Source: Haloferula rosea (GTDB lineage: Bacteria > Verrucomicrobiota > Verrucomicrobiia > Verrucomicrobiales > Akkermansiaceae). Taken from it: a stretch of 64,000 bases of DNA. How positions within the stretch are numbered: position 1 is the stretch's first letter; each line of letters begins with the position of its first letter. The position numbers and the translations under genes are program-made. Below are positions 1 to 9,198 of this stretch, piece after piece. The stretch covers positions 124,001 through 188,000 of the forward strand of contig NZ_JAENII010000003.1 in NCBI RefSeq assembly GCF_016595525.1. Direction: 5' to 3'. The notes under the pieces are model-generated. The model saw only the letters and a list, made by a program, of their open reading frames with translations, searched no databases and was not told the origin of the DNA.

Positions 1-129
1 TCCATTCACGACGATGAAATCCAACCCGAGTTCCGCTTTTAAAACAGGTAGCTGCTCGATCACCGCTTTCCGGCCGGGTTCCCCGACGATATCGCCGAGA
101 AACATGATGCGTAACGCGTCGTTCGTCAT
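1..129 (-). CDS. YmdB-family metallophosphoesterase, N-terminal fragment
   Basis: The first 43 codons of a minus-strand gene that runs off the left edge of the window. The translation begins MTNDALRIMFLGDIVGEPGR and continues with a stretch ending FIVVNG. The GDIVG metal-binding motif followed by PGR and then a hydrophobic strand is characteristic of the YmdB/TIGR00282 calcineurin-like phosphoesterases, which hydrolyse 2',3'-cyclic nucleotides and are cytoplasmic. The next expected motif, N-x-EN, lies outside the window. It is divergent from the amidase gene, with about 50 bp between the starts, so the two probably share a promoter region. Family assignment rests on only 43 residues. Confidence 0.75.
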   Translation of the reverse strand, partial: MTNDALRIMFLGDIVGEPGRKAVIEQLPVLKAELGLDFIVVNG

Positions 130-179
130 GAGTGCCGCCATGGCAACCGCCCGTTGATCTTCCGCCAAGCAAATTCACC

Positions 180-1538
180 ATGAAGGGTTCACGCTCCACC
201 ATTCCCCTGCTCCTCACCCTGGTGCTGGCAGTCGGTCTCATGGTGTGGATGGGCCGGGATCAACCGGCTCCTGACCCAAGCGATCCGAACGGGCCTTCAT
301 CGGTCACAGACACCGACCCGGACAATTTGAATCCCCCATCGAAGCCGGATCTATCGACTGCCCCGCTCGGCCCCGCGCTTCCCGACCCCGAACCTCCGCT
401 TTCACCACTGGCATCGACGCCGAAATGGGAGCTCCTCAACCGCTGGCAAGCCCGCGTCACACGGGCCGAGTTCCTCGACATGATGGAATCCGTGTTCACG
501 GTCTCCTCATCCTGGCGGCAGTTCTTCCATCTCAGCGAGACCGACGTCCTGATCGAAACGGGGATCCCCGATGAGCGCTTCCGACTGCGCTTCGCCAAAC
601 CGGACCTCGCACTGAGCAATCCACGAGGCTGGCGCACCGCCGAGGAACTCGGTCCTGCCCCGGAGGATAAACCACTCGACGGACTGCGGGTGGCGATCGA
701 CCCCGGCCACATCGGCGGCGAGTGGGCGCGCATCGAAGAACGCTGGTTCCAGATCGGAACCGACACGCCTGTGCAGGAGGGAGACATGACCCTGCTGGTG
801 GCCCAGTTGCTCAAACCCCGCCTTGAAGAGCTCGGCGCCGAGGTATCGATGGTGCGGGACCAACCCATCCCCGTCACCTCAAAGCGCCCGGCTTCCCTGA
901 TCGATGAGGCCGGCTCGGGATCACCGGACTCACCTTCCAAACTCGCCGAGCGCTTGTTTTATCGCACCGCCGAGATCCGTGCCCGCGCCCACAAGGTGAA
1001 CAACACCATCCAACCCGACCTGGTGCTTTGTCTTCATTTCAATGCAGAAGCCTGGGGCGACCCGAACAAGCCGACCTTGGTTGATCGTCATCACTTCCAC
1101 CTGCTGCTCAATGGAGCCTACACTGACAGCGAGGTGGCCCTCGCCGACCAGCGCTATCAGATGGTGCGCAAAATTGTCGAAGGGACGCACCACGAAGAGT
1201 CCCGCCTCGCGAAGTCCGTCGCGGCCGCATTCGTCCAGGAAACCCGCCTTCCTCCCTACCTCTACGAGATCGATTCACGCCGCGCGGTGAACGTCGACGG
1301 CAACCCCTACCTATGGGCACGCAACCTGCTGGCCAACCGCCTCTACGATTGTCCCGTCCTGTTCCTCGAACCCTATGTAATGAATTCCAAGCAGGACTAC
1401 GTCCGCATCCAAGCTGGTGATTATGAAGGAGTCCGACCCGTCGGCGGCAAGCCGCTCCCCTCGATCTTCCGTGAGTATGCCACCGCTCTTGCCGACGGCC
1501 TTGGGAATTACTACCGCGAGGCGAGATCCACAGACTGA
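180..1538 (+). CDS. N-acetylmuramoyl-L-alanine amidase (Amidase_3)
   Basis: 452-residue zinc amidase expected to cut the amide bond between MurNAc and the peptide stem in peptidoglycan. Residues about 7-25 form one hydrophobic segment (signal anchor), followed by a Pro/Asp-rich linker to about residue 70. The catalytic domain starts near residue 185 with AIDPGH (first zinc His) and continues with an EGDMT segment (zinc Glu), LCLHFNAE (second His) and LFLEPYV, which holds the late catalytic Glu. A start at 132 is possible, but the ATG at 180 directly precedes the signal-anchor sequence. The domain carries insertions relative to minimal AmiC-type enzymes. It is followed by an unrelated secreted-protein pair, so no operon partner is evident. 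Confidence 0.85.
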   Translation: MKGSRSTIPLLLTLVLAVGLMVWMGRDQPAPDPSDPNGPSSVTDTDPDNLNPPSKPDLSTAPLGPALPDPEPPLSPLASTPKWELLNRWQARVTRAEFLDMMESVFTVSSSWRQFFHLSETDVLIETGIPDERFRLRFAKPDLALSNPRGWRTAEELGPAPEDKPLDGLRVAIDPGHIGGEWARIEERWFQIGTDTPVQEGDMTLLVAQLLKPRLEELGAEVSMVRDQPIPVTSKRPASLIDEAGSGSPDSPSKLAERLFYRTAEIRARAHKVNNTIQPDLVLCLHFNAEAWGDPNKPTLVDRHHFHLLLNGAYTDSEVALADQRYQMVRKIVEGTHHEESRLAKSVAAAFVQETRLPPYLYEIDSRRAVNVDGNPYLWARNLLANRLYDCPVLFLEPYVMNSKQDYVRIQAGDYEGVRPVGGKPLPSIFREYATALADGLGNYYREARSTD

Positions 1539-1584
1539 TGTCATCCCCGATAGGTCGGCGTTTGAGCTCCCGTTTAGATCGGGG

Positions 1585-3123
1585 ATGATTCGACTTTGGT
1601 TCGGCCTGATGGCCACGCTCGCCTTCACCGCCTCCGCGCAGGATGGCGGACAGCTCTACGAGACGTACTGCGGTGCGTGCCATGCTGCGAACGGCGAAGG
1701 AGCGACGGGGGGACAGTTTCCTCCACTGGCCGGCAGCGAATGGGTCGATGGCCCCGCGGAACGCGCCATCCAGATCGTGCTGCACGGCCTCGAAGGCCCG
1801 GTCGAAGTCAGTGGCAAGCCCTTCAATCTCCTGATGCCCCCACAGGGAGCGATGCTCCCGGACGACCAGATCGCCGCCATCCTCACCTACGTCCGGTCCT
1901 CGTGGGGAAATTCAGCCGACAAGGTCACTCCGGCCATGGTGGCGAAGGCCCGTGCTGCCACCGCGGACCGTTCCAAGCCGTGGACAGCCCCCGAGATCCT
2001 CAAGCTGCATCCGCTGCCGAAACCGGAAAGTCCCCTCCGGAACCTCACCTCACGCGTCTATCACGGTGAGTGGAAGAAGCTCCCTGATTTCGCGAAACTC
2101 ACCGCGGAGAACGTGGAGGAAGAGCACGATGGCATCCTCAGCGTCACGCACGCGGATCGCAAAGATCACTTCGGCATCGTCTGGGAGGCGGACTTCATGG
2201 TGCCGAAAACCGGCGAATACATCTTCCGCTTCGCCTGCGACGACGGAGGACGGATCATCCTCGACGGCGAAGTCATGCTCGAAGTCCACGGGCTCGGCCC
2301 CATGGGCGGTGGCCGGACTCAGGCCGCCAAGCTCACCCTGGAGAAGGGCCCCCATCCCATTCGAATCGAGTACTACGAATTCACCGGGCAGGAAGGCATT
2401 TCGATCTCATGGAAAGGCCCCGACTCGGATGACTGGAACGAGCTATCCGACACCAAGCTCAAACCAGGAAGAAAAGGCCCCCCCTCCATCCCGATCACCC
2501 CCACGGCCAAGCGCGCCGCGATCTACCGGAACTTCATCCAGGGAACCACATCACGCTCCATCGGCATCGGTTTCCCCGGAGGGGTGAACTTCGCCTACTC
2601 AGCTGACCACATGGCTCCTGAGCTCGCTTGGAAGGGCGACTTCATCGATGGCGGCCTGCACTGGACGAACCGCGGCGTCGGCGCCCAGTCGCCGGCTGGA
2701 AAAGATGTGGTGAAGCTCACGTCGGAACCCGCACTGCCCGAGGGGTCACGCTTCCGTGGCTACCAGTTGGATGCAGCGGGAAATCCCACCTTTTACAACA
2801 AGATCGGCGAACTGAAATTGTCCGACGCCTACCACGCCAGCGACAACCAGATCAGCCGGACCTTGTCCGTGGACGGGAACGGAGAACCGGTTTCCATCCT
2901 GATTTCTGAATCACACGCCATGGGCTCCATCGATGGCACAGCAAAGGTCATGCCGCAGCCGGACGGAACGACGAGAACGCGGCTGTCCGGAACCATGAAC
3001 TTCACGGTCCGTGACAAGCTCACGCTCAAAGTCGCCGGACCATCCCTCCTTGAGAAGGGCCCCGAGCTCTACCTCCTCCTCGCTCCGGGCGAATCCGCCA
3101 CCCTCACCTACACGTGGAAATGA
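1585..3123 (+). CDS. Secreted c-type cytochrome with PA14 domain
   Basis: 512-residue exported protein. The ATG at 1585 is chosen because it begins a classic signal peptide (MIRLWFGLMATLAFTASAQ). A mono-haem cytochrome c domain follows at once: CGACH binds haem at about residues 32-36, and the LMPPQG segment supplies a likely distal Met. Residues about 150-290 form a PA14-like beta-sandwich (WEADFMVPKTGEY, then FACDDGGRIILDG), a module that often binds carbohydrate. The last 200 residues are a beta-rich region I cannot name. The stop overlaps the next ATG (ATGA), so the downstream propeller gene is translationally coupled. Such cytochrome/propeller pairs are common in the PVC superphylum and are thought to oxidise sugars or polyols in the periplasm; the substrate is unknown. 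Confidence 0.8.
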   Translation: MIRLWFGLMATLAFTASAQDGGQLYETYCGACHAANGEGATGGQFPPLAGSEWVDGPAERAIQIVLHGLEGPVEVSGKPFNLLMPPQGAMLPDDQIAAILTYVRSSWGNSADKVTPAMVAKARAATADRSKPWTAPEILKLHPLPKPESPLRNLTSRVYHGEWKKLPDFAKLTAENVEEEHDGILSVTHADRKDHFGIVWEADFMVPKTGEYIFRFACDDGGRIILDGEVMLEVHGLGPMGGGRTQAAKLTLEKGPHPIRIEYYEFTGQEGISISWKGPDSDDWNELSDTKLKPGRKGPPSIPITPTAKRAAIYRNFIQGTTSRSIGIGFPGGVNFAYSADHMAPELAWKGDFIDGGLHWTNRGVGAQSPAGKDVVKLTSEPALPEGSRFRGYQLDAAGNPTFYNKIGELKLSDAYHASDNQISRTLSVDGNGEPVSILISESHAMGSIDGTAKVMPQPDGTTRTRLSGTMNFTVRDKLTLKVAGPSLLEKGPELYLLLAPGESATLTYTWK

Positions 3124-4586
3124 TCACCTTCCCCCACCGCCGCAGCCTGAGCCTGCTCACCTCCCTGCTCCTCGCAACCGCCAACGCGATGGCGGCCGTC
3201 CAGTCCGACTACTACATCCGCGAGGAGATCCCTCTGCCGGAGGGCGAAGTTATGGAATTGGGGTCCATCGCGCTGATGCCCGACAAGAAGGTCGCGGTCA
3301 CCAGCCGCCGCGGTGACCTGTGGATCTGTGAAGGCGCCTACGCCGAGGACCTCTCCCAAGTGAAGTGGACCAAGTTCGCCTCCCACCTTCACGAGCCTCT
3401 GGGCATGTTCTGGAAGGATGAGTCCCTCTGGCTCACCCAGCGCCCCGAGGTCACCCGCATCAAGGACACCAACGAGGATGGCATCGCCGACCTGTTCGAG
3501 ACCATCAATTCGGGTTGGGGCATTTCCGGCGACTACCACGAATACGCGTTCGGCAGCACGCCGGACGACGACGGGAACATCTGGATCGTGCTCTGCCTCA
3601 CCGGTTCAGCCAATGCCAAGGCCGACTGGCGGGGCTGGTGCGTCCGCGTGACTCCGGATGGAGAAATGATCCCCACCTGTTCCGGGATCCGCTCGCCCGG
3701 TGGCATCGGGTTCAATGCGCAGGGCGACTGTTTCTACACCGACAACCAGGGCCTGTGGAACGGCTCCTCGTCCCTGAAGTGGCTGAAACCCGGTTCCTTC
3801 CAGGGCAACCCGACCGGCAACAGCTATCACAAACTCGCCGACCTCCCCGCCCCACCCGACCCGAAGGACGGTTCGAGGATCATCGTCGAAAGGAAGCGCT
3901 TCCCCGACTTCATCCCGCCCGCCGTGGTGTTTCCACACGGTCTTGTCGGACAATCCCCAACGGCCGTCATCACCGACCAGTCGGACGGAGCATTCGGCCC
4001 GTTCGCCGGTCAGGTCCTCGTCGGAGAACAAACCCACTCGCAAGTCCAGCGCGTCTTTCTTGAGAAGGTCAACGGTCTCTATCAGGGCGCGGTCTTCCAC
4101 TTCCTCGAGGACTTCGAAGCCGGGATCGTCCCCATGCGACTCGACGACGACGGCACCCTGTTCATCGGCGGCACCAATCGCGGCTGGGCATCCCGGGGGA
4201 GCAAGCCATTCACCTTCGAACGCGTCCGCTGGAAAGGCACCACCCCATTCGAAATCCTCACCATGTCCGCCAAGCCGGATGGCTTCGAGCTGACCTTCAC
4301 GGAAGCGGTCGACCCCGGGACCGCGAATGATCCCACCGCCTACGCCATGTCCGCCTGGGACTACATTTACCAATCGAAATACGGATCGCCCCAGGTCGAC
4401 GCCTCCACTCCGGAGATCACCGACGTCAAGGTGTCCGACGACGGCCGCTCGGTCCGACTCGTCGTCGACGGCATGGTCCAGGGACACGTCCATCAACTCG
4501 ACACCGAAGGGCTGCAGTCCAAGGCAGGCACACCGCTCTGGCACACCAAGGCGTGGTACACGCTGAACGAGATTCCCTCACCCTGA
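3120..4586 (+). CDS. PVC-type secreted beta-propeller dehydrogenase-like protein
   Basis: 488-residue protein with a signal peptide (hydrophobic LSLLTSLLLATANAMAA). The body shows repeated propeller blades, for example LGSIALMPDKKVAVTSRRGDLW, HLHEPLGMFWKDESLWL, TNEDGIADLFE and GGIGFNAQGDCFYTDNQG. This is the pattern of the membrane-bound dehydrogenase family of Planctomycetes and Verrucomicrobia, related to glucose/sorbosone dehydrogenases. A GTG start at 3114 is possible, but the ATG at 3120 gives the ATGA overlap with the cytochrome gene and fits coupling. The C-terminal 100 residues (from EILTMSAKPDGFELTF) resemble an Ig-like domain. It probably passes electrons to the upstream cytochrome; substrate and cofactor cannot be read from sequence. 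Confidence 0.75.
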   Translation: MITFPHRRSLSLLTSLLLATANAMAAVQSDYYIREEIPLPEGEVMELGSIALMPDKKVAVTSRRGDLWICEGAYAEDLSQVKWTKFASHLHEPLGMFWKDESLWLTQRPEVTRIKDTNEDGIADLFETINSGWGISGDYHEYAFGSTPDDDGNIWIVLCLTGSANAKADWRGWCVRVTPDGEMIPTCSGIRSPGGIGFNAQGDCFYTDNQGLWNGSSSLKWLKPGSFQGNPTGNSYHKLADLPAPPDPKDGSRIIVERKRFPDFIPPAVVFPHGLVGQSPTAVITDQSDGAFGPFAGQVLVGEQTHSQVQRVFLEKVNGLYQGAVFHFLEDFEAGIVPMRLDDDGTLFIGGTNRGWASRGSKPFTFERVRWKGTTPFEILTMSAKPDGFELTFTEAVDPGTANDPTAYAMSAWDYIYQSKYGSPQVDASTPEITDVKVSDDGRSVRLVVDGMVQGHVHQLDTEGLQSKAGTPLWHTKAWYTLNEIPSP

Positions 4587-4591
4587 GGAGC

Positions 4592-4608
4592 GCGGGTTTG
4601 CAACCCGC
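4592..4608. repeat. Short inverted repeat (REP-like hairpin)
   Basis: GCGGGTTTGCAACCCGC forms a perfect 7-bp stem with a 3-nt loop in the short gap between the propeller gene and the SDR gene. There is no T-run, so it is not a convincing terminator. Its GCGGG/CCCGC arms match the style of the REP-like hairpins beside the RAYT gene near 54 kb, so it may be a solitary member of that repeat type. Confidence 0.5.
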
Positions 4609-4635
4609 AGCATCCGGGCTACTGATCTCTCCGCA

Positions 4636-5493
4636 ATGCACCTCCTCCTCTGCGGCCACGGCTACCTCGGCCAAGCGATCTCTCGGGACTTCCTCCAAGC
4701 AGGATGGTCCGTCACAGCTGTGTCCCGTACGGATGACGATCCTACTCCCCCTCACCCGCAACTCGACACCCATGCCACGGACATCTCGAGCCAGGAGGAC
4801 GTGGATTCCCTCAAACGGCTGTCGACCCGACCCGACTTCATCGTTCATTGCGCGGCCTCGGGACGCGGCGGCCCGGACGCCTACCGCGCTGTCTACCGGG
4901 ATGGCTGCAGAAATCTAGTCACGGCATTCCCCGACACCCCCCTGCTCTTCACCTCATCGACTTCGGTCTACGCACAGACCGATGGCTCCATCGTCACCGA
5001 GGAAAGCCCCGCGGATCCCGATCGGGAAACCGGCCGCCTACTGAGGGACGCCGAACAAATCGTGCTCGACGCCAAAGGAATCGTTTTCCGCCTCGCCGGG
5101 ATCTACGGCCCTTATCGTAGTGCGATCCTGAAAAAATTCCTCGCCGGTGACTCCACACTCGAAGAGGACGGTCGACGGTTCATCAACCAGATCCACCGCG
5201 ACGACGCCGCGGCCGCCGTCGTCCACGCCGCCACCTGCCCCCTGGCGTCCGGAATCTACAACGTCAGCGACAGTCACCCTCGCAGTCAGTTTGATACCTT
5301 CAAGTCCCTCTCCAAGCAGTTCGACATTCCCTTCCCGCCGAGCGTCCCACGCGACCTGAATCGGAAACGGGGATGGACCCACAAGCAGGTTTCGAATGCC
5401 AAGCTCCTTGCCACTGGGTGGATCCCTGAACACCCCGACGCCCTCGAGGCAGCACCGGCGATCGCATCCACGTTGCTCGGGGGAGAGGGTTGA
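4636..5493 (+). CDS. NAD(P)-dependent SDR epimerase/dehydratase, YeeZ-like
   Basis: 285-residue extended SDR protein. The N-terminus MHLLLCGHGYLGQAI holds the dinucleotide-binding GxGYLG motif, and IVHCAAS ends the fourth Rossmann strand. FTSSTSVYAQ gives a Ser and the start of the active site. The usual YxxxK is degenerate (the equivalent region reads LRDAEQIVLDAKGIVFRLAGIYGPYR), while RLAGIYGP is a conserved substrate-domain motif. This is typical of the YeeZ-like branch, whose substrates are unknown. The start gives the Rossmann motif immediately. The stop at 5493 lies 26 bp before the next gene, so the two are probably co-transcribed. Confidence 0.8.
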   Translation: MHLLLCGHGYLGQAISRDFLQAGWSVTAVSRTDDDPTPPHPQLDTHATDISSQEDVDSLKRLSTRPDFIVHCAASGRGGPDAYRAVYRDGCRNLVTAFPDTPLLFTSSTSVYAQTDGSIVTEESPADPDRETGRLLRDAEQIVLDAKGIVFRLAGIYGPYRSAILKKFLAGDSTLEEDGRRFINQIHRDDAAAAVVHAATCPLASGIYNVSDSHPRSQFDTFKSLSKQFDIPFPPSVPRDLNRKRGWTHKQVSNAKLLATGWIPEHPDALEAAPAIASTLLGGEG

Positions 5494-5519
5494 GAGCATC
5501 CGAACGGCAGCGGTCATTC

Positions 5520-6500
5520 ATGGACAAGAATCAAAAACGCTGGGGCTGGGGACTGATCGGACCCGGTCGGTTTGCGCGGGAATTCGCAACCGAATTGACC
5601 GCCATCGAGCGTGTCCGCCCGGTCGCCATCGGCTCCAGAACCCTCGAACGAGCGCGCGAGTTCGCCGATGACTTCGGTTTCGAACGCGCCCACGGCAGCT
5701 ATCAGGAACTCATCAACGATGAGGAGGTCGAGATCGTTTACATTGCCGTGCCCCACCCCTTCCATCGGGAGGTGGCCGAGATGGCCCTGCGTGCGGGCAA
5801 GGCAGTCCTTTGCGAAAAACCCCTGACCTGCACCGCTCGCGAATCGCAGTCGCTGTGCGCCTTCGCCAAGGACCGTGGAGTCTTCCTGATGGAGGCCATG
5901 AAGACCGGATTCCTTCCCGCCATCCGACAGGCGGCCGAGTGGATCCAGTCCGGAGCCATCGGCGAACCGAAGATCCTGAAGGCCGACTTCGGATTTCCCG
6001 GTTCGACCGACCCTTCCGGGCGCCTGATGAACCCCGACCTTGCTGGTGGCTGCATCCTCGATGTTGGCATCTACCCCCTCTATCTGAGTCAGCTCCTGTT
6101 CGGGCGAGCGGAGCGAATTCAGGCCTCAGGCTCGCTGACCGCCACCGGGGTGGAAGACACCGCCGTTATCAACCTGCGGCATGCCGGGGGCCCCTGCTCA
6201 GCGCTCACCGCCTCGTTCCAGACCACGGAAAGCATGGACGCCACGATTCTCGGCACCGAAGGCCAAATCACCATTCCCACTTTCCACGCTGCCAAGCAAG
6301 CAACGCTCACTGTCCCCGGCCAGCCTCCCACCGTCTTCAAGGATCCCGCGCCCGGAATGGTCACGGATGAGATTCACGCGGTCATGGATGCCCTCGATCA
6401 CCGCCTGCTGGAATGCCCCGGCCACCCCCATGATGACTCGATCGCACTGGCAGAGCTGATGGATGAGGTACTCCGCCAGATCCACCATCCTCCGGCGTAG
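5520..6500 (+). CDS. Gfo/Idh/MocA-family oxidoreductase
   Basis: 326-residue cytoplasmic NAD(P)-dependent oxidoreductase. The Rossmann domain opens with WGWGLIGPGRFAREFA (GxGxxA-like), and IVYIAVPHPFH and AVLCEKPLT (the family EKP motif with the nicotinamide-side Lys) follow. The C-terminal alpha/beta domain includes GGCILDVGIYPLYL, where the GxxxDxGxH region has Tyr-Pro in place of the usual catalytic His, as in dihydrodiol dehydrogenase-type members. A TTG start at 5490 overlapping the upstream stop is possible, but the ATG at 5520 leads more directly into the fold. Enzymes of this family oxidise sugars or cyclitols; the substrate is not readable. Confidence 0.85.
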   Translation: MDKNQKRWGWGLIGPGRFAREFATELTAIERVRPVAIGSRTLERAREFADDFGFERAHGSYQELINDEEVEIVYIAVPHPFHREVAEMALRAGKAVLCEKPLTCTARESQSLCAFAKDRGVFLMEAMKTGFLPAIRQAAEWIQSGAIGEPKILKADFGFPGSTDPSGRLMNPDLAGGCILDVGIYPLYLSQLLFGRAERIQASGSLTATGVEDTAVINLRHAGGPCSALTASFQTTESMDATILGTEGQITIPTFHAAKQATLTVPGQPPTVFKDPAPGMVTDEIHAVMDALDHRLLECPGHPHDDSIALAELMDEVLRQIHHPPA

Positions 6501-6547
6501 CCGACACGGCCGAACCTTGATCCAACAGCGTCCAGCGATGGACGCCC

Positions 6548-8035
6548 TCAGACACCAGGCACCTTCACGGAAAACAACTCGTTCTCCGACATCTGTTGCT
6601 TGAGGATGGCCTTCGCCTTCTCGATCCATTCGGGACGCTCCTTGGCGAGATTCTGTTGCTCACCGCGATCCTTGACGACATCGTAAACCTCCCAGTCTCC
6701 CGGAGACTTGGTTTTCAAACCCCGCCGCAGCACCTTCATGTCGCCCATCTGGACCGCCACCTGGCCACCGTATTCCGGATAGACCCAGACCATCGGCTTG
6801 CGCTCCGCCTTGGGCTCTCCACCGGTGATGACGGGCCACAGAGACTCGCCGTCCAGCGCTTCCGGCCCGGCAAGCCCGGTTGCTTCACACAGGGTCGGAA
6901 ACCAATCGGCGAAATACCCCGGTGCGTCGCTCGTCTGACCCGCCGCCACCTTGCCGGGATAGCGCACGATCATTGGAACCCGCAATCCGCCCTCGTACAC
7001 GCTGCCCTTGTAGCCCTTGAGGTCCAGGGTGCTGTTGAAGAACTGCGCGTCACAACCGCCGATATGGAAATGCGTGCTCGGATTCCCCGGGTGCGTCGTG
7101 CCGTTGTCCGAGGTGAAGACCACGAGGGTGTTGTCGGCCACTCCCGTCTTCTCGAGCGCCTTCATCACACGTCCCACGTAGCGATCCAGGTCGTTGATCA
7201 TCGCGGCATAGCCCGCCCTTGGACGGGGGTGAGGGATGTATCCACACTGGCCGCGGTAGGGCTCGTTGTCCCATTCGGTGGGGAAACGATCGACGGCTTC
7301 CTGAGGAGGATGAATGGACACGTGCGGCTCAATGAACGCGAGATAGAGGAAAAACGGCTTCTCCTTGTTTTCGTCGATGAACTCTTCCGCCTTGTCGATC
7401 ATCAGATAGGGCGCGTAATTCTCCGCCTGATAGTCCTCCAGCCTCACCTCACCCTTCGGCTTCTTGGAACGTCCGGGGATGGGGTTCTTGTTGATCTCGA
7501 TTTGCTTGTCGTTGTGCCACAGATAGCGCGGGAAGAAGCTGTGGGCCACGGCCTGGCAATTGTAGCCGAAGAACAGATCGAAACCCTGCTTGTTGGGGTC
7601 ACCGGTGCTACCCACCGGACCAAGTCCCCACTTTCCCATCGCACCGGTCGCATAGCCCGCATCCCGGAACACCTCCGCCATCGTCACCGCCTCGGCACTG
7701 ATCGGATGCTGCCCTTCCTTGAATTCGGGAAAGCTCAGGTGCGCCTGCCGGTTACCCCGGATCTCCGCATGCCCGCCATGCTTGCCCGTCATCAGGACGC
7801 AGCGAGCGGGAGCACAGACCGGCGCCCCACTGTAGTGCCGGGTGAACCGGGTCCCCTGGCTGGCAAGCGCATCGATGTTCGGCGTCGGAATCTTGGATTG
7901 CCCGTAGCAGCCGAGCTCTCCGTATCCGAGGTCGTCCGCGAGAATGAAAACGACATTCGGCCGCTCGGCCGCACCCAGCCCGCCCCCCCCCAGCAAACCA
8001 ATCAAGACCGACATCCGGCAAATCTTTCGAATCAT
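6548..8035 (-). CDS. Secreted sulfatase (arylsulfatase A-like), Cys type
   Basis: 495-residue exported sulfatase with a signal peptide ending near GGGGLGAA. Metal-binding DD appears in FILADDLGYGE. The formylglycine signature is CAPARCVLMTGKHGG, with Cys as the residue converted by a formylglycine-generating enzyme or anSME. GAMGKWGLG is the second family signature, and VVFTSDNGT supplies late metal ligands. The ATG at 8044 is an alternative start. It is convergent with the oxidoreductase and divergent from the gene at 8168. The family hydrolyses sulfate esters, often of algal or animal polysaccharides; the exact substrate and subfamily cannot be set by eye. Confidence 0.9.
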   Translation of the reverse strand: MIRKICRMSVLIGLLGGGGLGAAERPNVVFILADDLGYGELGCYGQSKIPTPNIDALASQGTRFTRHYSGAPVCAPARCVLMTGKHGGHAEIRGNRQAHLSFPEFKEGQHPISAEAVTMAEVFRDAGYATGAMGKWGLGPVGSTGDPNKQGFDLFFGYNCQAVAHSFFPRYLWHNDKQIEINKNPIPGRSKKPKGEVRLEDYQAENYAPYLMIDKAEEFIDENKEKPFFLYLAFIEPHVSIHPPQEAVDRFPTEWDNEPYRGQCGYIPHPRPRAGYAAMINDLDRYVGRVMKALEKTGVADNTLVVFTSDNGTTHPGNPSTHFHIGGCDAQFFNSTLDLKGYKGSVYEGGLRVPMIVRYPGKVAAGQTSDAPGYFADWFPTLCEATGLAGPEALDGESLWPVITGGEPKAERKPMVWVYPEYGGQVAVQMGDMKVLRRGLKTKSPGDWEVYDVVKDRGEQQNLAKERPEWIEKAKAILKQQMSENELFSVKVPGV

Positions 8036-8167
8036 GGCCAGCATCTACGCGGGCGGATTGATCAATCTCAATCGGAATTGCGTTTTCTGCGGAATATCGC
8101 AAAATTTTGGGGCAAAAGTGTAACCAGATCCGTTATCCCGGCATACCTCTCACCGAACCACTCCACC

Positions 8168-9106
8168 ATGAGCCGTAAAACCAGCTTCCTTGCCGCCATT
8201 CTCGTCCTCCTTCTCGGTGTCGCAGCCGTCGCCATCGTCCGCATGGGCAACGATGACAATAACGGAGACGAAACCGCTTCGACCCCACCCGCCCGCGACG
8301 GCTCGGCCAACTCGGCTTCCCGCTTCACCGGGGATGCGAATTCAGGCACCGAGCGCATCTCGAAACGCAGCGAGCGCGAAGTCCGCAATGAGGAACTCGT
8401 CGAACAATACGGTGAAGCCCGTACCAATCTCGCCCGCCACGTGTCCGACAACGTGGTCTCGCTGCTCGACGACGCCATCCAGATGGGTGAGATGATGACC
8501 AGTGGTCAATCGAACTTCGGAGGCGGCAACTGGGCCATCCGCGGCATCCTCCGCAACGCCGGCGTGGAACTCACCGACGAACAACGCGAGCAGGCCAGCG
8601 AACTCTACAAAGACTACCAGAAGCGCGAACTCGAGAAGACCAAGAAGGCCGTCGAACAACTCCGCACCGACCCAACCTCCCTGATGAGCATGGTCCTCGC
8701 CGGAGACGCGAAATCAAGGGGTGATCTCGGCGAAGAGGAATACGCCTCGCTGCAAGCCGCCAACGCCGAGGCCCTCGGCGACATCATCAACCCGCTGGAC
8801 CGCAACAATTTCCGTGGCGGCAGCCCGATGGAGGACGAAGCCTTCCGCAGTGGATTCGAAAGTCTGCTCGACCCCGAACAAGCCGAGACCTTCAACGCCA
8901 AGATGGCTGAGAATGAAGCCTCCGACTCAGGGCGCCAACAGACCGACATCACCCAAATGCCCACCATGGATCTGGAATCCCTCGATCAGGCGGTCAGCTC
9001 CGCCAAGCAAATGACCACCGGAGTCCGTTCCATGATGGAGGGCATGAACGGACTGCGCGAGCTCCAGCCGCTCATGGAGCAGCAGAACAATCCCGAAGGC
9101 GAGTAA
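8168..9106 (+). CDS. Hypothetical anchored helical protein
   Basis: 312 residues that I do not recognise. Residues about 5-23 are a single hydrophobic segment (FLAAILVLLLGVAAVAIV), then comes an acidic Thr/Ser/Pro linker, and the rest is highly charged and mostly helical. Two segments suggest paired helices: SNFGGGNWAIRGILRNAGVELTDEQ and the Lys/Glu-rich stretch just after it. The frame stays open far upstream across the antisense of the sulfatase, but the ATG at 8168 begins the hydrophobic segment and is the only sensible start. It is probably a periplasmic protein on a signal anchor. It stands alone between divergent and downstream genes. Confidence 0.7.
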   Translation: MSRKTSFLAAILVLLLGVAAVAIVRMGNDDNNGDETASTPPARDGSANSASRFTGDANSGTERISKRSEREVRNEELVEQYGEARTNLARHVSDNVVSLLDDAIQMGEMMTSGQSNFGGGNWAIRGILRNAGVELTDEQREQASELYKDYQKRELEKTKKAVEQLRTDPTSLMSMVLAGDAKSRGDLGEEEYASLQAANAEALGDIINPLDRNNFRGGSPMEDEAFRSGFESLLDPEQAETFNAKMAENEASDSGRQQTDITQMPTMDLESLDQAVSSAKQMTTGVRSMMEGMNGLRELQPLMEQQNNPEGE

Positions 9107-9198
9107 GGCCCGACGCAGCCGGGCTCGCCCCCCATCTCTCCCCCAGTCACCCTCCGCGCTTGTCGTGGTCCCGGCGGCCCCGTACAACTCCCGGGCCA

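Noticed and set aside
6596-8167. Long plus-strand open frame (524 codons) ahead of the gene at 8168
   Set aside because: It is the exact antisense of the sulfatase coding region; the translation has no domain and the real start at 8168 begins a clear hydrophobic segment.
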